This document shows positions 33,779 through 43,631 of a stretch of DNA of 64,000 bases, piece after piece. A program made the position numbers and the translations under genes. The number at the start of each line of letters is the position of its first letter. Positions within the stretch are counted from its first letter, which is position 1. This stretch comes from Pseudisothecium myosuroides (lineage: Eukaryota > Streptophyta > Bryopsida > Hypnales > Lembophyllaceae), in assembly GCA_951799445.1 (NCBI GenBank), contig OX637287.1:35544224-35608223 (forward strand). The letters run 5' to 3'. The notes below the pieces were generated by a model, which was given only the letters and a program-made list of their open reading frames with translations, did not search any database and was not told the DNA's origin.

Positions 33779-34711
33779 CCCCTAAAGGACCAAGGCCTTT
33801 TTTCTGCCAAAAAACACTCAAAACTGCCATATCTTTAGCAAAGAGTAAAAAAAATTGAAAATTGTTCTTTTATCACATCTAACCGTAGGATCTTACATCT
33901 AACTAGTATGAGAGTGTGTGGAAAAAATTTCGGAATTTTTCACCGCACAGATTGCAGGATATCTGCGTTTAAAGTGAAAAGAACAAGATTTTCAGCACAT
34001 TGCGGGACTAGATTTTTTGACTTTAAACATTTTTAACTTAAAATTTTTGCACTACAAAGTTTTGAGCTTTAAATCTTTATAGTGGAGAATTGAGTTGAGA
34101 GTCTAGGGAAAAAGAAAAAAATTAAAAAAAACTTAATTATCATTCTTGAAATAATTGTTAAGTAGAAGTAGGTATGAGATAGAAGGAAAATCTAAAATAT
34201 TAATTTATTTTAGATGGAATTAAAATGCACTAATCCCAATGGTGAGATTGTTCTAGCAAGTAAATCAGACCATGTTAAAAAAAAAAATTGAAAAATTTGA
34301 AAAATTGCATTCCGAAATGCATCCTACAAGTTATTTTTTTCAAGAAGATGCTCTAACTCCCCGAAAAACAAGAATGTCCATAACTTTCTCATAACAAATC
34401 CAAATGAAATGAATCAAAGCTTTCCAGATAGACAAAAATATAATCTATGAGAAAAAAAATATTGAAAAAAAAATTCAAATTTTTGTCCATTTTTTTTTGC
34501 TGCCCGGGCTGCCCCTCGTCCCCTGTTTTGAGGTTATTTGGTCATAACTTTTGTTCCCGGGCACCGATTGTGAAAAAAATTATATTCCCACAAATCTTAT
34601 CAATTTTTCTATCTCCAAAAAAAGTTTCAAAAAATCACGACAAAATTTCAGCCCGTAGGTACCTGCCCGAAAATGCATTTGTCCCCCAAAGGGACAACGG
34701 TCCTTTAGGGG
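33779..34711 (+). mobile_element. Complete TTAA-flanked TIR element, ~933 bp
   Basis: The cleanest copy of the family. TTAA (33775-33778) is followed by CCCCTAAAGGACCAAGGCC; the right end is ACGGTCCTTTAGGGG followed by TTAA (34712-34715). The interior contains ACTCAAAACTGCCATATCTT, AACCGTAGGATCTTACATCT, GATTGCAGGATATCTGCG, CAAAGCTTTCCAGATAG, GCTGCCCGGGCTGCC and CATAACTTTTGTTCCCG, collinear with 30329-31849 and 45313-46226. There is no ORF resembling a transposase; the longest frames are AT-rich and shared only between repeat copies. Confidence 0.85.
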
Positions 34712-34715
34712 TTAA

Positions 34716-35388
34716 GGTAACTACACCTAAAATGGATCACTCAAAATCAACCCCTATTTTTGAAGAAAAAATGAATTGGGAGGATACCCAAAATGATGCA
34801 CATTAGTGGACAAGTGTAAGATGGAGTTAACCCTTAAACGTCAAAGCGGACGATTTGTGGCCAATGAATGACAAGAGAATCTCTTGTGTAGGACATAAGT
34901 GCAACTATTCATACTCCAAATTTTGTGGGGAAAGGGAAGATCATCTATAGTAGTTTGACTTCCAATGAATGCTTTTGCATTATTTTAATCCAACAATTCA
35001 CACGGTGACAAAACAGATGATTTCCACAGTTATGAGCCCTTCATTTAAGAATTAAAGTCCATTTCGAGTAGTGTGCAGCTCTATTAAAAGAAATGTGGAG
35101 GTGGCAACCTCACAAGTGGTCCATTTTGGATAACCTTTCTGTTGGTTTAACTTCTTCTCTTTGACATTTTTTCATGTGCATCAAATAGATTTTGGCATCA
35201 CCTAAATGACACTTTTAGCATCCTACTCCTTGTATCTTTTAAAATTTGTAATTAATTCACAATACGTCCAAAAATTATGGAACCACTTGCATTTTGATTC
35301 ATATTCCATCACCTATATACAGAAATTGTTCTTCATTTTCTAAAGCATATTGGTCATGCCACAATGCTTAACTGCGTGATTTTAGGTG
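34716..35388. other. Intergenic with a solitary TTAA-CCC end
   Basis: TTAACCCTTAAACGTCAAAG at 34827 looks like a left terminus of the TTAA family, but no right terminus follows. 35120-35340 carries decayed dispersed-repeat words shared with 20550-20690. No gene is seen. Confidence 0.4.
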
Positions 35389-35390
35389 TA

Positions 35391-35963
35391 TAGTGGGGTC
35401 CCAATCAAAATGAATTAGCATATACTTTTTTTGTGATTCTTTTGAATTTGAAATTTGGCACACATGTTATTGACATAGAGATTATTTCATCATAAAAATT
35501 TCATGGTAAATAAACAATTTTTCAACCCTTGGGATAGTGTCAAAGTTGATAATAGTGGAATTGTTTCTCACAACTACATAAGTTGGGAGATTTTGATTAT
35601 CTATTTTTGTGGGGGTCTTTTGGACTTGAAATTTTCACACATGTAATCAACATATAGATGGTCCTATGCTAAAATTTTCATATAGAATGAAAAAAATATC
35701 AGTCCTTGGGAGGGTGTCAAAGTTGGCAGTAGTGAAAAAAAATTCACGACTACACATGTTGGGAGATTTCGTATATCTTTCTTTGTGTAAATCATCTGGC
35801 CTTGAAATTTGGTACACATATAATTAACTTAAAGATGATGCTATGGTAAAAATTTCATAGTCAAAGATCAATTCTTGAGCCCTCAAAAAGCTATCAAAGT
35901 TGGAGAATGCAAAATTATCTTCCCTGCGTTTTTGAAAACGCCATTTTGATTGGGACCCCACTG
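35391..35963 (-). mobile_element. TIR element with three ~178-bp units
   Basis: The left end TAGTGGGGTCCCAATCAAAA (35391) and right end TTTTGATTGGGACCCCACTG (to 35963) are inverted repeats with TA outside (35389-35390, 35964-35965). The interior holds three tandem units of about 178 bp, marked by GTGTCAAAGTTG or CTATCAAAGTTG at about 35537, 35715 and 35890, each preceded by a CCTTGGGA-like word. It is the reverse-complement relative of 8100-9040. Confidence 0.75.
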
Positions 35964-35965
35964 TA

Positions 35966-36839
35966 CAGTCCCCTACCAAAAGTTTCCTTGATTGCAATTC
36001 AGACCATTCCGTTTTCTTAATACAATGTTGAATGCACTTGACATTTTTAGTTGGCACAATCAACAATCATATCTTACGCAATCCCAATCAAGCATATCAA
36101 ATTTTTGTTTAAAAAATCCCAAAATTCCATTTTTGGTGAATTTTTTTATTTAATTTTCATGACTTTACATGATAATTCATAGAAAAATATTGGTGATGAA
36201 TTTTTATAATTTGATTGCGGACACATGTAGGAAACATCCACACACACATCTTTCCTTTAACATTCATCTCCAAAAAAGTTTCAATATTTTTTTTATAGAG
36301 ATTTCAATGTTTAAGAGACAATGCCCTAATTTTGGAAAATAAATATTTCTTTATTGTAATTAGATTTTGGCAAAGTAATTGCACCATCACGTTTAAATGT
36401 ATGAAATCAGCTATAATGTGAAGGACAAATAGAAAAATCTAATTACAATAAAGAAATATCTATTTTTCAAATTTAGGGCATTGTCACACCAACATTGACA
36501 TCTCTATAGAGGGAATTGTGAAACTTTTTTGGAGATGCTTGTTGAAGAAAAAATGTGTGTATGGATGTTTCCTACATATATCCACAGTTGAATTAAAAAA
36601 ATTCGTCCTCAATACTTTTCTATGAATTATCATATAAAACCATAAAAATTTAATGAAAAAATTCACCAAAAATGGAGTTTTGAGGTTTTCTGAAACAGAA
36701 AATTTGATATGCTTGATTGGGATTGTGTAAGATATGATTGTTGATTGTGCAAAATGAAAAATATCAAGTGCATTATGCATTGAGCAAAGGAAAGTAAATG
36801 ATCCAAATTGCAATCACGGTAACTTTTGGTAGGGGACTG
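35966..36839. mobile_element. Foldback element with TA-CAGT ends
   Basis: The left end CAGTCCCCTACCAAAAGTT (35966) is inverted at the right (AACTTTTGGTAGGGGACTG, to 36839), flanked by TA (35964-35965, 36840-36841). The arms are inverted copies over most of the length: CAATCAAGCATATCAAATTT, TTCATAGAAAAATATTGG and TTTTGGAAAATAAATATTTC all recur complemented. The left TA is shared with the preceding element, so the two abut on one TA dinucleotide. There is no coding capacity. Confidence 0.8.
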
Positions 36840-36841
36840 TA

Positions 36842-38779
36842 GTACTGTACAGTAGTTACCTTAATCACAAAAGCCCAGAGAGTCAATGACCGTGAGGTTA
36901 GAGCAGAACTTTTGTCAACCTTCTAATTAATGCTATTGGTTCCTGAGCCGACTAGCAAATTATTCCTAATTACAGTTGCATTAATTACAGTCCAGCCCAG
37001 CGACGAGCTTTCCAAGGGTGCTAGAATCCGACGGGCCATCATGCAATTTACAGTGGAATCAAGATGGCCTCGTTCTATGGGTCTACCATTCACTCCACGG
37101 GCACCAGTCTAACAACAATAATCTGAGGAATCGGCAGCTTGTTACCATATGCCACAGCACTCGATCGCTTGAAGCCGGCTATAAGCCTCACGTACCTAGA
37201 CCTCAATGCTTCACTAGCTGTTGAATACTGAATCTGAATACTGAATCGATCTGTGCTCGGGCTACGGCCATTCTGCACGCCATTTACGGCAGCATGTTCA
37301 CCACCTTCACCTCGAAATAACGCAACGCGACTGCAATCAAATATCTTTAGCTAACAAGAAGGCAATTCAAAATGACACTTCATCGATCCATCGGCCGTCG
37401 CCAGCGACAAAGGAAACCGAGCCATAACTGAAGTATAGCTAGTAAGTATGCCAATGACCAAGCAAATTTCATCCCTGGACCGTGCACCAAGGATATTTCA
37501 CTTCAGTTGCAAATTCTTGCAACAAATCAGTTAGTGCAAGGTGATGGCTTAGTACTCGGTGAATGGGATGCCTACGTGAGGAGGGGAGCGGACAACATTC
37601 ATAGTTTGGATCCACCGACCTTTGGACGGAGACGTCGTCCCTCCGGTAGCCGCCCCTATGGTACCGGTACCCTCACATGCGGTATCCCCGACCAACGCAC
37701 GGAGGATTCCAACCGCTGGGAGTCCGCCCTTGTAGAACTTCGTTTTCGCACCGACCACCAGTCGGTGATTTCAATTTCGCTCCGCCCCTCTCAGGTTTCC
37801 CGACCACCGGACGGGAGAGACGTCAGGAAGGCTGACCAGTGACCACCGTTTTGGAAATCCCTGGAAGTTTGGGAGGCAGGGTACGTAGTATCCCATATTC
37901 CCATCCTCTGGCATTTTGCAAATTATTAACCGCTTTGACTACAATGTTATAGTCACTGCATCAATTAGACGTAAGGCTTGATGTTGAATTTCATTTCGAA
38001 AAGGACGGCAGCGACGAGATGCGACGTTTTTAGGATGTCCGCGGAATCCAAATGCTCGCACTCACCCTGTGCGGAGGTTTTAGCTTTGCTTGCAGAAGAA
38101 AGTACAGAAGTTGAGGCTCGAGCCTCAGAAAGTGCACTCTCTGCATGTGGTCCAATCGTATTCAAGAACGAATTTTCTGAAATCTGAATGGTTCATTTTT
38201 CAAGAGAAATTGCACAATCTGACAAGTGACAACAATCAGAACTCGAGACGTAACTTAGCTTAGTATTCCTCTGTCTATTTTTGTCAGAATATTTTAATAC
38301 TCCGTATAACTTTTCTACAGTATAAAGTTTCCGGACATCTTGAGAAAGCAATCCGGCCATCTTGGAACATTTTTCTAATTCAAAAGCGTCAACTGCAGAT
38401 TCCTTAAGAATGATGCTCGAGTACGTTACCAGGTACATGATCACGTATTTACATGATCAGGTGTGTCAGATCACCATTTGGATTTATTTTTCTTTACGCT
38501 TTCTGTTTTGCTTTGATTTCCAATAGCAAGAATCTGTCCATTTCTGCAAGTATCAATTCGGAATCTAAGCCGGTGTCATAAATTTATGTGCTTGATCAGG
38601 CCGGACTGATGGTCATATAAAATTGAAAATTCATTCGGTTACTTCACGATCTCTATTCAACTATTATTTCTGTTTGTAAAGATTCTATTCGCATTCGTTT
38701 CTGGTAGAATCAATTTGGGTGGTACTGGCGGTATGACATATTGACAGTGACGTAGGTAATTGTAGGGAAGAACTCAAAA
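36842..38779. other. Mixed-composition DNA without a resolved gene
   Basis: 36850-38200 is clearly less AT-rich than the repeats, and 37550-37850 is GC-rich, but no frame on either strand matches a family I recognise. A 68-codon ATG frame at 37981 begins MLNFISKRTAATRCDVFRMS and has no known relative. This could be a promoter or 5' region of an undetected gene, a non-coding transcript, or a gene remnant. Confidence 0.3.
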
Positions 38780-39388
38780 AAAATAAAAATAAAATGTAAG
38801 AAGAGTCTGAGCCCGGCGTTGTTGATGTCAGAGAGGAGATCGTGGCCGTCCAAACCGCAGTGCCAGCTAGCGGCTGGGGAAGCCGACCGCTGGACATGAA
38901 TCGGCGACCCGGGAGACAGAGGCATCTACCGGAGGACGGCAAGCGGTGGAGCGGTAGAAACGAAGAAACCAGGGCGATGCGTGGGAGGGGAACGTCAGAA
39001 CGGGCGCAAGGTTACGGGGACAGAGACGGGGGTTTTGTGCTCTTGTTCTTGATGCGAAAGAAGGGGAGCGGCATATTAGTCGTCTTTTGGCGCAAGGGGA
39101 ACGGGAGCGTGCGAGACGCTGTGTTCCCAGCGCGCTTAGGGTTGGCGCGCGCGAGTTGTGAGCGCAAGGGGTGCCGGTGGGAGAGGAAGTTACGGGGGCG
39201 AAGGGAACTACGAGAACCAAGGGGTGGTGTGGGAGCCTGGGAGCTTGGGAAGTTCGTTGGCGAATATTTTTTCTGTTGAATGTCTGGTGACTGAGTCGAC
39301 CACCCAATTTACAAAAAAGGGCCAGTGAGGCGAACCCCGCTTTTAGAAGTAGTAGTAGTAGTAGTAGCCCGCCTCGCCGACGCCGGGG
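38780..39388 (+). promoter_or_regulatory. GC-rich 5' region of BED-finger gene
   Basis: Sequence becomes strongly GC-rich from about 38800 and stays so through the first exon, resembling a CpG-rich promoter and leader. An AGT trinucleotide microsatellite (about seven units, 39348-39367) lies about 20 bp before the ATG. Long overlapping open frames here (including a minus-strand frame through 38867-39742) are by-products of GC richness. No TATA box is evident. Confidence 0.4.
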
Positions 39389-41043
39389 ATGGTGAAGGTG
39401 AAGGGTGTGGAGTGGAGCCATGTGTTGGTGGTGAAGGAGCCGGAGCGCCATGGCATGGCCACGCTCGTCCGCTGCGTGCACTGCGGGAAGGAGTTCCAGG
39501 GCAACGCCATGCGCATCCGCGCGCACTTGCTGGGCAACAAACGCTCCGCGGGCGTGTCCGGCTGCCCTTCTTGCCCCGAGGAGGCGCGCGAGGAGCTGCG
39601 CCTCATCGACATCGCCAAGTCGCAGGTCAAGCGCAAGCGACAGGACCGCACGCCGCGCGCCCCGCCGCGCGCAACGTCCTCCTCCGATCACAGTCTGGGG
39701 GACAGCGCGCAGCAGCAAATGGATCTCATGGCCGCGCTGCAAAAGGGGGAGAAGTCCGCGGTCGAGCAGGCGTTCCGGAGCATGGTTTTCCAGGCCGGAG
39801 GATTGCCTGTCAATTACGTTAATTTCTCTCCGGTCAAGTCAGTGGTATAACTTTATACATTCCTTTTGGGTTGTCCTGTATTTGGTTTCGTGAATTAGGG
39901 GATGACACAAGAAAACGCCAACACTTTTCGGTTTTCTTGTCGCCTTGGAATTTTTTTGCTTCAAGCAGCACGTAGACATTGTGGTTTACATGTTTGAAGG
40001 CTCGTTGGTAGCATGAAGCAAGTCCCATCCCGCAATCAGACTGTAGACAACCTGGCATGCTCTGAAAATATGGAGATACATCCTTTACGAAATTCCTTGC
40101 AAGCGGTTTTATTGAAAGTCAGAGTAGAACATGTTGTCAATTCGAATGTCTCTTTATTGAACTTAGAATTGCGGTTACAGTGTTGCGACTGGAACTGTCT
40201 CGCGGTATGTAGGTCACCTGATCGGTCTACACTCTATATAGCACTTCTAGAATTGAATTGCGACCTACAGAATGGATCTTTTTGATGCGGTTATGGCCGT
40301 TGCCTAGCTGTAACGGAAGGACGGCATGTTCTTGTGATATCTGATTGAGGTTCTTGATGGTGCAAAACAGGCACCAAACGTAGCTGAGGCCGCAGATTTG
40401 GAGTCTTTTTTTGATGGCTTTGGAATTCGACCAGAAACTATTGGCAAGATTAAGGAGATGGGCTTCACTGGCAAGACTTTCATGTCGAACGTTGATGAAC
40501 TCCTCACACTCCTGGATTCTATAAAACAGCATTGTCATCTGACTCTTGGAGAAGAATGGGGTATTAAGGGTGCAGCAAAGAAATGGCAAAAAGGTAGGGT
40601 CGTTCTCCGATTGCCAGTATCGCTAATGATCCAGTTCTGAGCGTTTTGGCTCCATTTTGGCTCCTTGGGTTGGGGGTTGGGTTGGGGAGTGTGGTACATG
40701 CAGGAAGTGTGAATTTTAAAAACCTGTCCTCATCTTCCGCATGATCGATTCTCATGTTTTCCAACAAGGTGACTGATGTTTACGTGGTTTTGTGACAGAT
40801 CATTCCATGGTTTTTAATCAACCAGAACTTGAGAAATGGCCGGAGACTGACAACGAGACTGCAAATGGCTGCAAGGAGGTCCTCGGCCTTCGTAAGCGTC
40901 CCTTTCTTGCTGCACGTCTCTCTGTCCATTTCCGTCGATGGAACCTTCGTATTTTTGGTCAATTTGTCTCGTGTTACTCTCTTATTATCTTTGAAATTGA
41001 GTCTCTGGCTGCGAACCTAACGGGTGGTAAACTTTGCATGTAG
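39389..41043 (+). CDS. BED zinc-finger protein with LEAFY-N-like SAM domain
   Basis: Three exons, 39389-39844, 40371-40593 and 40799-41043, with GT-AG junctions in matching phase (0 and 1), give 307 residues. Exon 1 encodes a BED-type DNA-binding zinc finger: Cys29, Cys32, His46 and Cys59 in RCVHCGKEFQGN and IRAHLLG, followed by a basic KRKRQD stretch that could be a nuclear signal. BED fingers of this type derive from hAT transposases. Exon 2 (residues about 162-226) reads LESFFDGFGIRPETIGKIKE, MGFTGKTF, DELLTLLDSI and LGEEWGIKGAAKK. This matches, in order, the landmarks of the LEAFY/FLORICAULA N-terminal oligomerisation (SAM-like) domain: ELF..YGIR, KI.ELGFT, EEL, and GE.YGIK.A. The LEAFY C-terminal DNA-binding domain is absent. 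Exon 3 is unrecognised and may be mispredicted. Inferred role: an oligomerising DNA-binding protein. Confidence 0.65.
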
Positions 41044-42747
41044 CTTCCAGCTAGTCCCATTCCGGAGCACACAGAGACGACACAGGACTAGGTACATTAC
41101 GGGGAGATAAATCACGACTTCACTCAGGATGCGGTGGAACAAGGTGGCTGAAGTCCTTCAAATTTTTTTGCCAATGTAAGATACACCCTTGTCAAGTCCA
41201 AACTTAATTCTTCTCATTCCATCGTAGAAGTGGCATCGATGACTCATGTGGCTGTATGTAGCCTCGTAGCATAGATTATGGTTGTGAAGTCTCATAGGAG
41301 AATTTCAGGTCAGGTTCTAATGTCCTTGGATATTTTGTCGAAGCAGAGGCTGCACAGCACCGCTGGATGTGTAGAGGAGCTGGAATGGTGGATGTGAAGC
41401 AGAGAATTATTATGGTGTATATTAGTGAGGTATGGGTGAGGTATGGGTGAGGTTTGTCACACGTGTACGGAAATTTAAATTAGCAACAATACTTGTACAT
41501 ACTTGTTGCCCACACAGCATGTTCACGCCTGATGAATAAGCTGTGGAGCAAATGAAGACATATTTTTTTTTATTTTTTTTATTTCTTACTCTTAGATTTT
41601 TGTAAAGAAACGAAATTGCAATTTCATGCTCGGGACTCCCTGTCTGGGATTTTCATCACCGTCCGAGATTGGAGTAGTAGCTAAGTCTATAGGGGACGTG
41701 CAATCATCTACTCCTGTATTTGAGGGATTCAGTGGTTCAAGTATCATGGTCTTGTATCATTCCTGTTCTTCTATTCTAAGTGTGGGGGATGCCAAGGGTT
41801 GGCTTTGCTGTCACTGTGCCCTAATCGACAGATCAGAGTCTGGATGCCATTGCAACATCTTCAAAACAGAAGTTCGCTACGTCGGACGTGTTGCATTGGT
41901 GAGCATGTCTACTGTTTTTCTTCACAAATTGTCTTTACTCCTTGCTGAACTTTTTTTGAACATTCCTCGCGTAGAATCCAAGGAATCCAAAATGCCATGC
42001 TTTCCGGTTTCGTTTGCCTGTGTCAGTTCTTTAAAAACTTTAGGCACGATCTACTATCATGGATCCTGTTTATCGAATCTCATGAGCTCATGAGTTCTTG
42101 TTCTTGTTTGTGTCCACTTTATTCACGTATGCTATGCGTTGTGCAGATTTCGTTACCCCAACTTTATCGCTGACCTTTGGCGTCTTCCTGTTTATTTGAT
42201 CTTGGCAATCACTTGTGTCAATGCAAAGGGTCAATAGGAACACGAGCGACCTACATGGTTGGGGCAACATTTGGGCTAGCGCGGGCAGCTACCTCAATAG
42301 GAGAGAGCAATTAGTGCAATTGACTTGTTATGATGTGCTGTTGCATGGTATGGTAGTGGCTGCTTTGTGACTGTAGAACACAAAGAAACCAATCTGAGGC
42401 AATCTCAATTTAGAGCTCATAATGCTAGTAGAATCTGGGTGGCACCCAATTCTGTTATTGTTAAGCCGGGTGCTCGTAAACCAAGAGGCAGGGCATTATG
42501 CCATTCGGTCGGCACCTTGGAACTGCAAACTATGAATTTCTACACATGGATTTAGGAGCTGCCTTCCAGTCTTCTGTGTAGCTTGGTATAGAGTTTTTTA
42601 GATAGTTTCATCTCCTTGGTATATGATTTCATTTATGGTTATTTTTATAGAGCTTCTTGTATGTGTCCAACCCCCTCTAATGATGCACTCTGTGTTACTG
42701 CACACCCCTGCACATCATGAGATCCCGTCATTTTGAGTACAGTACAG
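41044..42747. other. 3' flank of BED gene and unresolved sequence
   Basis: A 155-codon ATG frame lies at 41626-42093 (+), starting MLGTPCLGFSSPSEIG, with no recognised family. Its cysteine-rich middle (KGWLCCHCALID) is suggestive, but there is no supporting motif. It could be an extra exon, an untranslated region or chance. A T-rich run is at 41560-41583. The remainder shows nothing recognisable. Confidence 0.3.
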
Positions 42748-42749
42748 TA

Positions 42750-43629
42750 CAGTGCCCTCTAGAAAGTAAGGTAACTCCAATTTCGACTTGGAAGAACATC
42801 TTTCAAAATTTGACCTTTTCTACCCTAATTTTCAAAATTAACCTATTGAAAAATTTATTGTTTTATGCAATCTTGATCAACACACCAAATTTCAATTTCA
42901 AAAAACAAAAATTTCATTTTTGAAAAATTATTTTGTGTGTTTTTCATTGTGATACAAAATAATTGTTTGAAAAATATTGGTGATGAATTTTTCTAAATTT
43001 ATTATGAAAATATTTAAGAAATATCAATGTGCATATTTCACTTTTAGGGGAAAAAAACCATCAACTAAGGAAAATTTTACACTGCAGAGAATTCAATGTC
43101 AAGGTGTCACTAATCAAAAATTTGTACAACAAATTTCTCTAGATTATAATTGAGATTTGACATATCAATTGCACCATCATACTCAAAGGTAGAAAAGTAA
43201 TTATAATACAAGGATGAATTAGTAAAATATAATTACAATTTAGAAATACCTATTTCATAAAATTTGGGAAGGCAACACCTTGACATTGAATTCTTTGTAG
43301 TATAAATTATTTCCTAGATAATGTTTTTTTCCCCTAAAAGTGAAATGTGCACAGTATTGATTATTAAATATTTGCACAATAAAATTTAAAAAAATTATCA
43401 CCAATATTTTTCAATCAGTTCTTTTTTATCACAATGAAAAATACACAAAATAATTAACCAAAAATAAAATATTTGTTTTTTCAAATTGAAATTTGTCATG
43501 TTGATGAACATTGCATAAAACAATAAATTTAGTAGGTTAGTTTTTGAAAGTTAGGTCAGAAAAGGTCAAATTTTGAAAGATATTCCTCCAAGTCGAAATT
43601 GGGGTTACCTTATTTTCTAGAGGGCACTG
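42750..43629. mobile_element. Foldback element with TA-CAGTGCCC ends
   Basis: CAGTGCCCTCTAGAAAGTAA at the left (42750) and its complement ending CTAGAGGGCACTG (43629) are flanked by TA (42748-42749, 43630-43631). The arms of about 400 bp are inverted copies: TTTCGACTTGGA, TTGTTTTATGCAAT, AAAATATTGGTGATGA, CACTTTTAGGGGAAAAAAAC and TTCAATGTCAAGGTGT all recur complemented. Tc1/mariner-type ends; non-coding. Confidence 0.8.
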
Positions 43630-43631
43630 TA

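Noticed and set aside
33779..34806. ORF at 34447-34806 (119 codons) as a transposase fragment
   Set aside because: It is an AT-rich frame wholly produced by interior sequence of the TTAA element, with Lys/Phe-rich low complexity and a partner at 31596. No DDE motif or transposase similarity is visible.
38867..39742. Long minus-strand open frame (291 codons) opposite the BED-finger exon
   Set aside because: It lies in a strongly GC-rich island where stop codons are rare, is low-complexity (Arg/Leu/His-rich), and runs antisense to a frame with a recognisable zinc finger and matching splice phases.
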